Below are positions 1 to 7,244 of a stretch of DNA of 64,000 nt, in pieces. The notes under the pieces are model-generated. The model was not told where the DNA came from and did not search any database. It saw only the letters and a list, made by a program, of their open reading frames with translations. The translations under genes and the position numbers were made by a program. The stretch's first letter is position 1, and every line of letters starts with the position of its first letter. Origin of the DNA: Oscillibacter ruminantium GH1. Its GTDB lineage: Bacteria; Bacillota; Clostridia; Oscillospirales; Oscillospiraceae. The DNA lies in the NCBI RefSeq assembly GCF_000307265.1, contig NZ_DF158896.1:878860-942859 (forward strand), in the 5' to 3' direction.

Positions 1-264
1 GTCCTCCCAGACGACGGGCAGGGGCCACGGCCCCGGCACCGGGGCCTCCCGCTGTGCCCGCACGTCCCCGCTTTCCGCCGCGACCGTGTCACCGGGGGAG
101 AGTACGAACGTGGTGCGGGCGGGCAGGCCGTTGACCAGAATGCCGTTTTCGGTCCGGGTCAGGCGGGAAATGGCGTGGGAGGAAAAGTGCAGCTTCTGTT
201 TTAAGATGTGGCGGACAGTGAGGCCGCGCTCCTCCTGAGAGACGCAATGGGAAACATACGGCAT
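1..264 (-). CDS. RluA-family pseudouridine synthase, N-terminal part (runs off the left edge)
   Basis: The first 88 codons are visible on the minus strand. They hold an S4-like RNA-binding segment (residues about 13-50, with a VRHILK start, a SRLTR stretch and a GILVNG turn), as found at the N terminus of RluA/RluD enzymes that isomerise uridine in rRNA or tRNA. The catalytic domain lies outside the window. The ATG at 264 follows an AAGGAGG site seven bases upstream. The family call rests on the S4 segment only, so another S4-domain protein is possible. Confidence 0.75.
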   Translation of the reverse strand, partial: MPYVSHCVSQEERGLTVRHILKQKLHFSSHAISRLTRTENGILVNGLPARTTFVLSPGDTVAAESGDVRAQREAPVPGPWPLPVVWED

Positions 265-634
265 GACCTGTCCTCCTTATAAAAATAAAAGTTCGTTCAT
301 CTAAAGGCCCGTCGTCTTCGACGTCACGGCCAATCTCCAAGCCCGTCCGCGTCAATAGGCGATGCGTGAATACGGCTGTATTGCTTTATTTTAGCATGCG
401 GCTTTCCGCTTATCAAGGCGGGGCGGCCCGCACCTTGCGAAATGGGGCAGAATGTAGTAAAATAAAAAACAGCGTGAACCGCTATTTTTTACGGCATATG
501 GCTCCTCTGGGGCCATGCCTGAAATTTTAGCCGCGCCGCTGAGCGGCGCATGGCATTTTTTATTGCGAAGCAATAAAAAGCAATATGAATGGCGGAGGCG
601 CATTTGCGCCGCGCCGGACTTGAAGGAGGCCCCT
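265..634. other. Intergenic leader region between rluA-like and ABC-F genes
   Basis: This 370-base gap separates divergent genes. The right part (498-561) is the attenuator-like leader described separately. At about 460-490 a short AGCG/CGCT stem is flanked by A and T runs on both sides and may stop transcription weakly in either direction. A second hairpin made from TTTTTATTGC and its complement lies at 557-580. I see no convincing -35/-10 pair and no other gene. Confidence 0.5.
498..561 (+). promoter_or_regulatory. Putative attenuator with leader peptide upstream of ABC-F gene
   Basis: A 10-codon ORF (498-530, MAPLGPCLKF) overlaps an early hairpin (ATGGCTCC, 498-505, with GGGGCCAT, 509-516). 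GCCATGC (512-518) can instead pair with GCATGGC (548-554), enclosing an inner GCGCCG/CGGCGC hairpin and ending in six T (556-561), like an intrinsic terminator. The two pairings exclude each other because both use GCCAT. This is the architecture of ribosome-mediated attenuation known for antibiotic-inducible ABC-F genes. The leader ORF has no strong ribosome site, so its translation is inferred. Confidence 0.55.
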
Positions 635-2413
635 ATGCTCTTATCGGCGGAACACCTGTCTATCAACTTCGGCAGCAGACAGCTGCTGGAGGATGTGAAT
701 TTTTACCTGAATGACGGCGACAAGGTTGGGATTATCGGAATCAACGGCACCGGAAAATCCACCTTTTTGCGGGTTCTTGCCCAATTTATCGAGCCGGACG
801 GCGGCACGGTGCGCCGGGACCCCAATGTACAGGTGAGCTTTTTATCCCAGAATCCGGACATGGACGACGACGCAACCGTTTTGGAGCAGGTCTTCCTCAG
901 CTTTCCAAAGGAATTTCGGGCGCTGAACGAGTATGAGGCAAAGTCCATGCTGAACCGTCTGGGGATACCGGACACGGACCGGAAGATCGGAACGCTCTCC
1001 GGCGGACAGCGCAAGCGGGTTGCGCTGGCGGCGGCACTGATCCACCCGGCGGACGTGCTGATTCTGGACGAGCCGACGAACCATCTGGATACGGAAATGG
1101 TGGCGTGGTTGGAAGAACGGCTGCGCAGATGGACCGGCGGTCTTATAATGGTGACCCATGACCGCTACTTTTTGGAGCGGGTTGCCAACCACATCACAGA
1201 GCTGGACCGGGCAAAGCTCTATTACTACGAGGCGAACTACTCAAAATATCTGGAACTGAAGGAACAGCGTGCGGAATACGCTTTGGCAGGAGAGCGAAAG
1301 CGCCAGTCCATCCTGCGGGTGGAGCGGGAATGGATCATGCGGGGCTGCCGCGCCCGAACCACCAAGAGCAAAGACCGCATCGAGCGGTACGAGGCCATAA
1401 AAAATCAGGCCGCGCCGGAGACAGACGACGCGGTGCAGTTGGCGGCGGCGTCCAGCCGTCTGGGAAAGAAGATCATCGAGATCGACGACCTCTCCAAAGC
1501 CTTCGACGGTAAAACGGTCCTCTCCCACTTTTCTTACGGCGTTCTGCGGGACGACCGCATCGGCATTGTGGGCCATAACGGTGTGGGAAAATCCACGCTG
1601 CTGAACCTCATTGCAGGGATGCTGACGCCGGATGGCGGCAGCGTGGACGTGGGAGCCACGGTGAAAATCGGTTATTTCTCTCAGGAGGGGCGGGAGCTGG
1701 ACCTTGACCAGCGGGTGTTTGATTTCATCCGGGGCATTTCCGACGAGGTGAAAACCGAGGAGGGAACCCTTTCCGCCAAGGACATGATGGAGCGGTTCCT
1801 GTTCCCGGCGGACTTGCAGTCCGTGCCCATCGGGCGGCTTTCCGGCGGGGAAAGGCGGCGGCTGTATCTGCTGAGTATTTTGATGTCCGCGCCCAACTTG
1901 CTGCTGCTGGACGAACCCACCAACGATCTGGATGTGACGACCCTGTCCGTGCTGGAGGACTATTTGGAGACGTTCCCCGGCCCGATTCTGGCGGTGTCCC
2001 ATGACCGGTTTTTCTTGGACAAGCTGGCAGAGCAGATTTTCGCCGTGGAGGACGGAGGCCGGATAGAGCGTTACACCGGCAACTGGTCGGACTATGCCAA
2101 AAAGCGAAAGGCGGCGGAGCAGCCCGCTGCGGCGGAGAAATCGCAGCGGGAGGATACCCGTAAGCCCCGGGAAAAGAAACTGAAGTTCACCTTTAAAGAG
2201 CAGCATGAGTTTGAGACGATTGACGACGACATTGCCGCGCTGGAAGCGGAACTGAAGACGGTGGGCGCGGAAATGAGCGCCTGCGGAAGCGATTATGTGA
2301 AGCTCCAAGAGCTGACGGAAAAGCAGGAGTCGCTGCAAGCGGCGCTGGATGAAAAGACCGAGCGCTGGGTCTATCTCAACGAGTTGAAAGAGCAGATCGA
2401 CGCACAGGAGTAA
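635..2413 (+). CDS. ABC-F family ATPase (Uup-like)
   Basis: Soluble protein of 592 residues with two ABC ATPase domains and no membrane segment. Domain 1 has Walker A GINGTGKST (about 35-43), signature LSGGQ (about 119) and Walker B with DEPTNHLD (about 145). Domain 2 has GHNGVGKST (about 312), LSGGE (about 402) and DEPTND (about 424). An inter-domain linker and a charged C-terminal coiled coil (about 520-590) fit the Uup-type subgroup. ABC-F proteins act on the ribosomal E site in translation rescue or antibiotic protection. I start at the ATG at 635 behind GAAGGAGG; the longer frame runs through the attenuator and is unlikely. A resistance role is possible because of the leader, but a housekeeping role is equally likely. 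Confidence 0.93.
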   Translation: MLLSAEHLSINFGSRQLLEDVNFYLNDGDKVGIIGINGTGKSTFLRVLAQFIEPDGGTVRRDPNVQVSFLSQNPDMDDDATVLEQVFLSFPKEFRALNEYEAKSMLNRLGIPDTDRKIGTLSGGQRKRVALAAALIHPADVLILDEPTNHLDTEMVAWLEERLRRWTGGLIMVTHDRYFLERVANHITELDRAKLYYYEANYSKYLELKEQRAEYALAGERKRQSILRVEREWIMRGCRARTTKSKDRIERYEAIKNQAAPETDDAVQLAAASSRLGKKIIEIDDLSKAFDGKTVLSHFSYGVLRDDRIGIVGHNGVGKSTLLNLIAGMLTPDGGSVDVGATVKIGYFSQEGRELDLDQRVFDFIRGISDEVKTEEGTLSAKDMMERFLFPADLQSVPIGRLSGGERRRLYLLSILMSAPNLLLLDEPTNDLDVTTLSVLEDYLETFPGPILAVSHDRFFLDKLAEQIFAVEDGGRIERYTGNWSDYAKKRKAAEQPAAAEKSQREDTRKPREKKLKFTFKEQHEFETIDDDIAALEAELKTVGAEMSACGSDYVKLQELTEKQESLQAALDEKTERWVYLNELKEQIDAQE

Positions 2414-2456
2414 AACGGCTGTCGTGTATCCGCAGCGGGGCGGAAAAAAGAAAAAA

Positions 2457-2483
2457 CGGGAGCAGCGTTATACGCTGCTCCCG
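2457..2483. terminator. Bidirectional intrinsic terminator
   Basis: Perfect 11-bp stem CGGGAGCAGCG/CGCTGCTCCCG with loop TTATA. An A-rich run before it gives a strong U tract on the minus strand, so it best serves the CBS-domain gene transcribed leftward; it may also end ABC-F transcription. Confidence 0.8.
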
Positions 2484-2675
2484 CTTTCAGTTCAGATGGT
2501 TGTTTGGGGCTTGCTTAAAAATTGTCAACACGTCCAATCGACGGACCTTTTTTCACTGTGCCGCGCCATTTTTTATTGAAACCCGTCAGGGGCCCTGCAC
2601 AAAAATAGCTTGCCCAGTAAAAAAACTCCTCGTCGTTGGGCATATTTCCAATTATTAAACAAGCTCTAGTTCCGC

Positions 2676-3143
2676 TCAAACAATTTTTTGCAGCTGGGGC
2701 GCGGTCGAAAAATCCGTGCTCTTGGAAAGGTGCCGCAGGATGTCCTTCCGGGTGACAATCCCGATGAACTTTCCCAGGTCGTCCACAACCGGGATGAAGT
2801 TCTGGTTCAGTGCATTGGAGAGCAGATGCTCCATCGAGGCGGTGATGCGGACGGGGGGATATGTATTGTTCCGGAGAATGTCCCGTACATGGAGTTTTTC
2901 CGTGTCCTTCATGGAAAGCGGCGCGTCCTGTGTCTTTTCCGCGTCCAGCAGATGCCAGAGGAAATCTCCCTCGCTGACGGTTCCCTTGTAGGCTCCATCC
3001 CGCGCGATAACAGGAATGGCAGAGTACCCATGCCGCCGCATTTTTTCCAGACCCTGGCGAAACGTGGAGTCGTCGTACAGATAGGCAACACTGTTCTTGG
3101 GTGTCAGGAAATAAGCGATATTCACGCGCATACCCCTTTTCAT
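2676..3143 (-). CDS. CBS-domain pair protein (CbpB-like)
   Basis: A 155-residue protein made almost wholly of two CBS domains. The first (about 10-70) contains SAIPVIARDG and GTVSEGDFLW; the second (about 85-145) contains FIPVVDDLGKFIGIVTRKDIL. Such free-standing CBS pairs sense adenine nucleotides or c-di-AMP; the Gram-positive CbpB proteins are the closest type I know. It is transcribed divergently from a Crp-family gene, which suggests a shared energy or redox signalling context. The ATG at 3143 is preceded by a GAAGAA-type site; an internal ATG at 3128 is possible but its purine run is too close. The ligand cannot be read from the sequence. Confidence 0.85.
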   Translation of the reverse strand: MKRGMRVNIAYFLTPKNSVAYLYDDSTFRQGLEKMRRHGYSAIPVIARDGAYKGTVSEGDFLWHLLDAEKTQDAPLSMKDTEKLHVRDILRNNTYPPVRITASMEHLLSNALNQNFIPVVDDLGKFIGIVTRKDILRHLSKSTDFSTAPQLQKIV

Positions 3144-3251
3144 TGTTTCTTCAGGATGTCGGTATACTGACTTCTTATGTTTACTATACCGATTTTTTTC
3201 CAGCCAATGGTGAACAAATTTTTAAATCGTGTTTGCAGGTAAAAAAATGCC

Positions 3252-3280
3252 TTTACATTTGCAAAAATATTTGGTAAAAT
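3252..3280 (+). promoter_or_regulatory. Sigma-A promoter for the Crp/Fnr-family gene
   Basis: TTTACA (3252-3257), 17-base spacer, TAAAAT (3275-3280), 30 bases before the start codon of the regulator gene. Confidence 0.7.
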
Positions 3281-3309
3281 GTGATAAATGCAACAAGGGG
3301 GCGCGTTTC

Positions 3310-3969
3310 ATGCTATCACCGGAGGAACTGAGGGATAGCCCTATTTTTGAGGGCATCAGTTATGAGAGCTATCTTTTAATGATTGATTGTTTTCGGGCGG
3401 CTCAAAAGTCCTATCGCCCGGAGGACGTGGCCTATGACTTTGAACGGGGCGGAGATCAGGTGGGAATTTTGGAGCGGGGAGAGGCGTCGCTCATCCGCAT
3501 TGATGAGGACGGCGTGTCCACCGTTTTGGAGAATTTGACCACAGGCAGTGTCTTTGGTCGCAGCCTTGCCTTTTCGGGCGGCAGCGGAGACAGTCTGGAG
3601 GTGGTCTGTCGAACGGCCTGCGACGTACTGTACATCGACTATCCGCACATCCTGAAGCGATGCGAGAAGGCCTGCACCCACCACAGTATGCTGGTCCAGA
3701 ACATGCTGCGTCTTATCACCGAAAAGGCGCAGACGCTGGCGGAGCGGATCGACGTCCTCTCCCGCCGCTCCATTCGTGAAAAGCTCCTGTGCTTTTTCCA
3801 TCAGCAGGCGGAAAAGACCGGAAAGAAAACGTTCCAGCTGCCTTTTTCCCTGAGTATGCTGGCGGATTACATCGCCACGGACCGCAGCGCCATGATGCGG
3901 GAGATGAAGCATTTGCGGGAAGAGGATCTCATCCAGACGGATGGCCGAGAAATCACCCTGCTGGATTAA
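3310..3969 (+). CDS. Crp/Fnr-family transcriptional regulator
   Basis: A 219-residue regulator. The N-terminal half is a cyclic-nucleotide-binding-type beta barrel with a GEASLIRIDEDG turn and GSVFG. A long dimer helix (about 125-155) follows, then a C-terminal winged helix in which SMLADYIATDRSAMMREM is the recognition segment. No Fnr-type N-terminal cysteine cluster is present, so it is not a classical Fe-S Fnr. The start at 3310 follows AAGGGGG. It lies just upstream of nfnAB, whose promoter carries a TGTCA-N6-TGACA palindrome of the Crp half-site type, so nfnAB is a likely target. The effector is unknown. Confidence 0.88.
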   Translation: MLSPEELRDSPIFEGISYESYLLMIDCFRAAQKSYRPEDVAYDFERGGDQVGILERGEASLIRIDEDGVSTVLENLTTGSVFGRSLAFSGGSGDSLEVVCRTACDVLYIDYPHILKRCEKACTHHSMLVQNMLRLITEKAQTLAERIDVLSRRSIREKLLCFFHQQAEKTGKKTFQLPFSLSMLADYIATDRSAMMREMKHLREEDLIQTDGREITLLD

Positions 3970-4089
3970 GGCTGGTCCCGCGAAAAGAGAGAAAGAGTGA
4001 CCGGGAAGATGGAGAAATCTTCATTTTTGCACGAAAGATTGGGATGAAATCGGTTACTTTTTGGCTATCTACGAATGTTACAAAAATAT

Positions 4090-4105
4090 TGTCAAAAATT
4101 TGACA
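4090..4105. promoter_or_regulatory. Crp/Fnr-type palindrome upstream of nfnAB
   Basis: Perfect inverted repeat TGTCAAA-AA-TTTGACA, that is TGTCA-N6-TGACA, the half-site spacing of Crp-family operators. Its centre is about 62 bases before the start point predicted from the nfn promoter, the classical position of an activating Crp site. Confidence 0.65.
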
Positions 4106-4124
4106 TTAAAGACAGGGAATTGAT

Positions 4125-4153
4125 TTGACGCGCAGGAGCCCGTGTGTTAACAT
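4125..4153 (+). promoter_or_regulatory. Sigma-A promoter of nfnAB
   Basis: TTGACG (4125-4130), 17-base spacer, TAACAT (4148-4153). The expected start near 4160 leaves a leader of about 46 bases with GAAAGAAGGAG before the ATG at 4206. Confidence 0.75.
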
Positions 4154-4205
4154 ATGAGAAGTATGTTGTCCCAGCGCGCAGCAATATGAGGAAAGAAGGA
4201 GAACT

Positions 4206-5048
4206 ATGTTTCGAATCGTGAGAAAAGAGGCGCTCAAACCCACTGTCGTGTTGTTTGAGATCGAAGCCCCCATGATCGCCAAGAAAGCCCAGCCCGGTCA
4301 GTTCATCATCCTGCGTGTGGATGAGAACGGCGAGCGTATCCCCCTGACGATCCATGATTACGACCGCGAGAAGGGTACTGTCAGCATCATTGTCCAGATC
4401 GTCGGCGCTACCACGGAGAAGCTGAATCATCTGAACGAGGGCGATTGCCTGCAGGACTTTGTGGGTCCTCTCGGCAAGGCCACCGAGACTGAGGGCAAGA
4501 AAAAGGTTGCCGTGGTCGGCGGCGGTGTGGGCTGCGCCATCGCGTATCCCGTTTTGAAGAAGTTCCATGACGACGGGGCCGAAGTCCATGCCGTTGTTGG
4601 CTTCAAGAGCAAGGACGTTGTTATTCTTGAGGACAAGTTCAAGGCGGTTTCCTCTGTGCTGAAGGTCTGCACCGACGACGGTACATATGGGCAGAAGGGT
4701 CTGGTCACCGACGCGCTGAAGGAACTGATCGAAGCAGGGAACCAGTATGACGAAATCTTCGCCATTGGCCCCATGATTATGATGAAATTTGTCTGCAAGA
4801 CCACGGAGCCTTACGGCATCCCCACCACGGTGTCCATGAGCCCCATTATGATCGACGGAACGGGCATGTGCGGTGGCTGCCGGCTGAGCGTGGGCGGCGA
4901 GATGAAGTTTGCCTGTGTGGACGGCCCCGATTTCGACGGGTTTAAGGTTGACTGGGATCTGGCTGTTAAGCGCAACCAGATGTACAAGGACTTCGAGAAG
5001 CACAAGCACGAAGAAACCTGCAACCTGCTCAAAAAGGAGGCCAACTGA
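4206..5048 (+). CDS. nfnA: NfnA-like NADH/ferredoxin:NADP oxidoreductase small subunit (sulfide/dihydroorotate dehydrogenase-like FAD protein)
   Basis: 280 residues. An FAD-binding barrel (about 1-95, with GQFIILRV and the IPLTIHD flavin motif) is followed by a nucleotide-binding domain (VAVVGGGVGCAIA, about 101-113). The C-terminal MCGGCRL and FACVDGPDFDG segment holds the cysteines for a [2Fe-2S] cluster. With the next gene it forms the Nfn complex, which couples reduced ferredoxin and NADH to NADP reduction by flavin bifurcation in anaerobes. The genes are two bases apart. Very similar subunits occur in sulfide dehydrogenase (SudB), so the physiological substrate is inferred. Confidence 0.9.
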   Translation: MFRIVRKEALKPTVVLFEIEAPMIAKKAQPGQFIILRVDENGERIPLTIHDYDREKGTVSIIVQIVGATTEKLNHLNEGDCLQDFVGPLGKATETEGKKKVAVVGGGVGCAIAYPVLKKFHDDGAEVHAVVGFKSKDVVILEDKFKAVSSVLKVCTDDGTYGQKGLVTDALKELIEAGNQYDEIFAIGPMIMMKFVCKTTEPYGIPTTVSMSPIMIDGTGMCGGCRLSVGGEMKFACVDGPDFDGFKVDWDLAVKRNQMYKDFEKHKHEETCNLLKKEAN

Positions 5049-5050
5049 TT

Positions 5051-6436
5051 ATGCCCAATATGAGTTTGAAGAAAAATCCCATGCCCGCTCAGGACCCCAA
5101 TGTCCGCAACAAGAACTTTGAAGAGGTCACACTGGGCTATACGAAGGAAATGGCACTGGACGAGGCGCAGCGCTGCCTTCACTGCAAGAACCATCCCTGC
5201 ATTCAGGGCTGCCCCGTTATGATCCACATTCCCGAGTTTATTGCCGAGGTCGCCAAGGGCGATTTTGAGGCTGCTTATCAGATTATTTCCCAGACCAGTT
5301 CTCTGCCTGCCGTGTGCGGCCGTGTCTGTCCGCAGGAGAGCCAGTGCGAGAAATACTGCGTCCGCGGCGTGAAGGGCGAGCCTGTGGGTATCGGCCGGTT
5401 GGAGCGCTTTGTGGCTGACTGGCACAACGCCAACGTCACCGCCGCCCCGGAAAAGCCCAAGGCCAACGGCCATAAGGTTGCCGTCATCGGTTCCGGCCCC
5501 TCCGGCCTGACCTGCGCGGGCGACCTTGCCAAGAAGGGCTATGATGTCACCGTGTTCGAGGCCCTCCATCTGGCGGGCGGTGTTCTGGTGTACGGCATTC
5601 CCGAGTTCCGTCTGCCCAAGGCCATCGTTCAGAAGGAAGTGGACGGGCTGAAGGCTCTGGGTGTTACCATCGCCACCGACACCGTGGTGGGCCGCACGAT
5701 TTCCATCGACGAGCTGATGGAAGAAGAGGGCTTTGAGGCCGTGTTCATCGGTTCCGGCGCAGGTCTGCCCATGTTTATGCACATTCCCGGCGAGAACTAC
5801 AAGGGCGTGTATTCCGCCAATGAGTTCCTGACCCGGATCAACCTGATGAAGGCTTATAAGCCCGAATCCGACACCCCCATCCAGCACCCCAAGCGGGTGG
5901 CCGTGGTTGGCGGCGGCAACGTGGCAATGGACGCGGCCCGCTGTTCCAAGCGGCTGGGCGCAGAAGTGTACGTGGTTTATCGCCGCGGCATGGAGGAGCT
6001 GCCCGCCCGTCACGAGGAAGTGGAGCACGCGGAGGAGGAAGGCGTCATCTTTAAGACGCTGCACAATCCCGTGGAGATTCTGGCCGACGAGAACGACGAC
6101 GTGCGTGCCATCCGCTGCATCAAGATGGAACTGGGCGAGCCGGACGCTTCCGGCCGCCGCCGTCCTGTGGAGATCCCCGGCAGCGAGTTTGAGATTGAGG
6201 TGGACTGCGTCATCATGTCTCTGGGAACCTCTCCCAATCCCCTCATCAAGTCCACCACCGAGGGACTGGAGATCAACAAGAAGGGCGGTATCGTCGTCAA
6301 TGAGGACGGCCTGACCTCCCGCAAGAGCGTCTATGCCGGCGGTGACGCCGTCACCGGCGCGGCTACCGTCATTCTGGCCATGGGCGCCGGCAAAACCGCC
6401 GCCAAGGCCATCGACGAAGAAATCAGCAAGCGCTAA
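5051..6436 (+). CDS. nfnB: NfnB-like NADPH-binding large subunit (GltD/SudA family)
   Basis: 461 residues. The N terminus carries a cysteine-rich Fe-S region (CLHCKNHPCIQGCP at about 37-50 and CGRVCPQESQCEKYC at about 92-106). Two dinucleotide folds follow (VIGSGPSGLTCAGDLA at about 145 and VVGGGNVAMDAA at about 285) and a C-terminal FAD motif (VYAGGDAVTGAATV). This is the layout of the NADP-reducing large subunit of Nfn and of glutamate synthase small subunits. No glutamate synthase large subunit is nearby and the upstream partner is NfnA-like, so Nfn is preferred. Confidence 0.9.
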   Translation: MPNMSLKKNPMPAQDPNVRNKNFEEVTLGYTKEMALDEAQRCLHCKNHPCIQGCPVMIHIPEFIAEVAKGDFEAAYQIISQTSSLPAVCGRVCPQESQCEKYCVRGVKGEPVGIGRLERFVADWHNANVTAAPEKPKANGHKVAVIGSGPSGLTCAGDLAKKGYDVTVFEALHLAGGVLVYGIPEFRLPKAIVQKEVDGLKALGVTIATDTVVGRTISIDELMEEEGFEAVFIGSGAGLPMFMHIPGENYKGVYSANEFLTRINLMKAYKPESDTPIQHPKRVAVVGGGNVAMDAARCSKRLGAEVYVVYRRGMEELPARHEEVEHAEEEGVIFKTLHNPVEILADENDDVRAIRCIKMELGEPDASGRRRPVEIPGSEFEIEVDCVIMSLGTSPNPLIKSTTEGLEINKKGGIVVNEDGLTSRKSVYAGGDAVTGAATVILAMGAGKTAAKAIDEEISKR

Positions 6437-6450
6437 CTCGTTTTACTGAA

Positions 6451-6487
6451 GCGCCCGCAGGGAAAAAATCCCTGCGGGCGCTTCTTT
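6451..6487 (+). terminator. Intrinsic terminator after nfnB
   Basis: 13-bp GC-rich stem (6451-6463 with 6469-6481), AAAAA loop, followed by TTCTTT. Confidence 0.9.
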
Positions 6488-6589
6488 GCACCGACTGCGA
6501 AAAGGCGGAAAAGATTGACCAATCATCCAAAAAAGCGGCGCTTTTCTGGAGAACCTTTAACAACGACTTGCTTAATTCACAAAATTATA

Positions 6590-6605
6590 CCACAATATTT
6601 TGTGG
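6590..6605. promoter_or_regulatory. Palindrome upstream of DUF3870 gene
   Basis: Perfect inverted repeat CCACAA-TATT-TTGTGG, ending 37 bases before the -35 box at 6643. It looks like a dimeric regulator site; the regulator is unknown. Confidence 0.4.
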
Positions 6606-6642
6606 AAACGGATGATTTTTGTACAAAATGGCCATGAGGTTC

Positions 6643-6670
6643 TTGACAGGTAAGAGTGAAATGATATAAT
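6643..6670 (+). promoter_or_regulatory. Strong sigma-A promoter of DUF3870 gene
   Basis: Consensus TTGACA (6643-6648), 16-base spacer, consensus TATAAT (6665-6670). Confidence 0.85.
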
Positions 6671-6706
6671 AGCCATAGAAAATATTTTAGCAGGGTAATG
6701 TGACAC

Positions 6707-7033
6707 ATGGATAATAAGGAGACATTATACATCATCGGTGAGTCCCGAACCAACAGCGACAATGCAATCACGAAAATTTACGGCTCATTTTACATGGCTC
6801 TGGAGATTGAGGCTGACAGCGGGAGAATTTTGGAATTTGGCTGTACGCATTCTCTGGATTTGACGGAACTGTTTTTGCGGCGTATTTTTGTGGGGAAGTC
6901 CCTGTTGGAGCAATATACCCAGATCGAGGACGAGGTGGCTCGCCGATATCATGGTTCCTCTGCCAAGGCAGTGCTGGCCGCTATGAAGGACGCGGAAAAA
7001 CGGTATCGTGCTGCGGTGGGAAAAAGCGAATAA
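6707..7033 (+). CDS. DUF3870 domain protein
   Basis: A 108-residue soluble protein that is a single DUF3870 domain. It has the YIIGESRTNSDNAIT start, a GCTHSLDLTELFLRRIFVG core and a C-terminal helix rich in Ala, Lys and Arg. The function of this family is not known. It is a single-gene unit with its own strong promoter and its own terminator. It sits before the dipeptidase cluster but is separated from it by that terminator, so a shared function is not implied. The ATG at 6707 starts about 35 bases after the -10 box; no strong ribosome site is visible. Confidence 0.82.
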   Translation: MDNKETLYIIGESRTNSDNAITKIYGSFYMALEIEADSGRILEFGCTHSLDLTELFLRRIFVGKSLLEQYTQIEDEVARRYHGSSAKAVLAAMKDAEKRYRAAVGKSE

Positions 7034-7101
7034 TCGGGTAATTTCATAAACTGCTTCCTCTTGTGTGATATATCTTCCAATATATCAATCAGCAAGGGAA
7101 A

Positions 7102-7147
7102 CCCAGTAAAGATCGAAGAATTTCTTCGGTCCTTGCTGGGCTTTTTT
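7102..7147 (+). terminator. Intrinsic terminator after DUF3870 gene
   Basis: Long hairpin: CCCAG (7102-7106) pairs with CTGGG (7136-7140), with an inner GATCGAAGAA/TTCTTCGGTC stem, followed by CTTTTTT. Confidence 0.88.
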
Positions 7148-7244
7148 GCGTTTTGCGGTTTGACATCAACTGCGATTGACATCCGCGCCTCTACCGTCGA
7201 TCCGCCGGGGAAGGCGCGCGGCAAAGTACGAAAAGGAGTGCGAA

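Noticed and set aside
515-634. Longer N terminus for the ABC-F protein from ATG 515
   Set aside because: It would translate through the terminator hairpin and lacks a ribosome site; homology begins at MLLSAEHLSINF and ATG 635 has GAAGGAGG.
1241-2338. Long minus-strand frames opposite the ABC-F gene, and similar long frames opposite xdhA, xdh and the M13 gene
   Set aside because: They are mirror frames of GC-rich coding sequence; their translations look like low-complexity reverse reading and have no ribosome sites.
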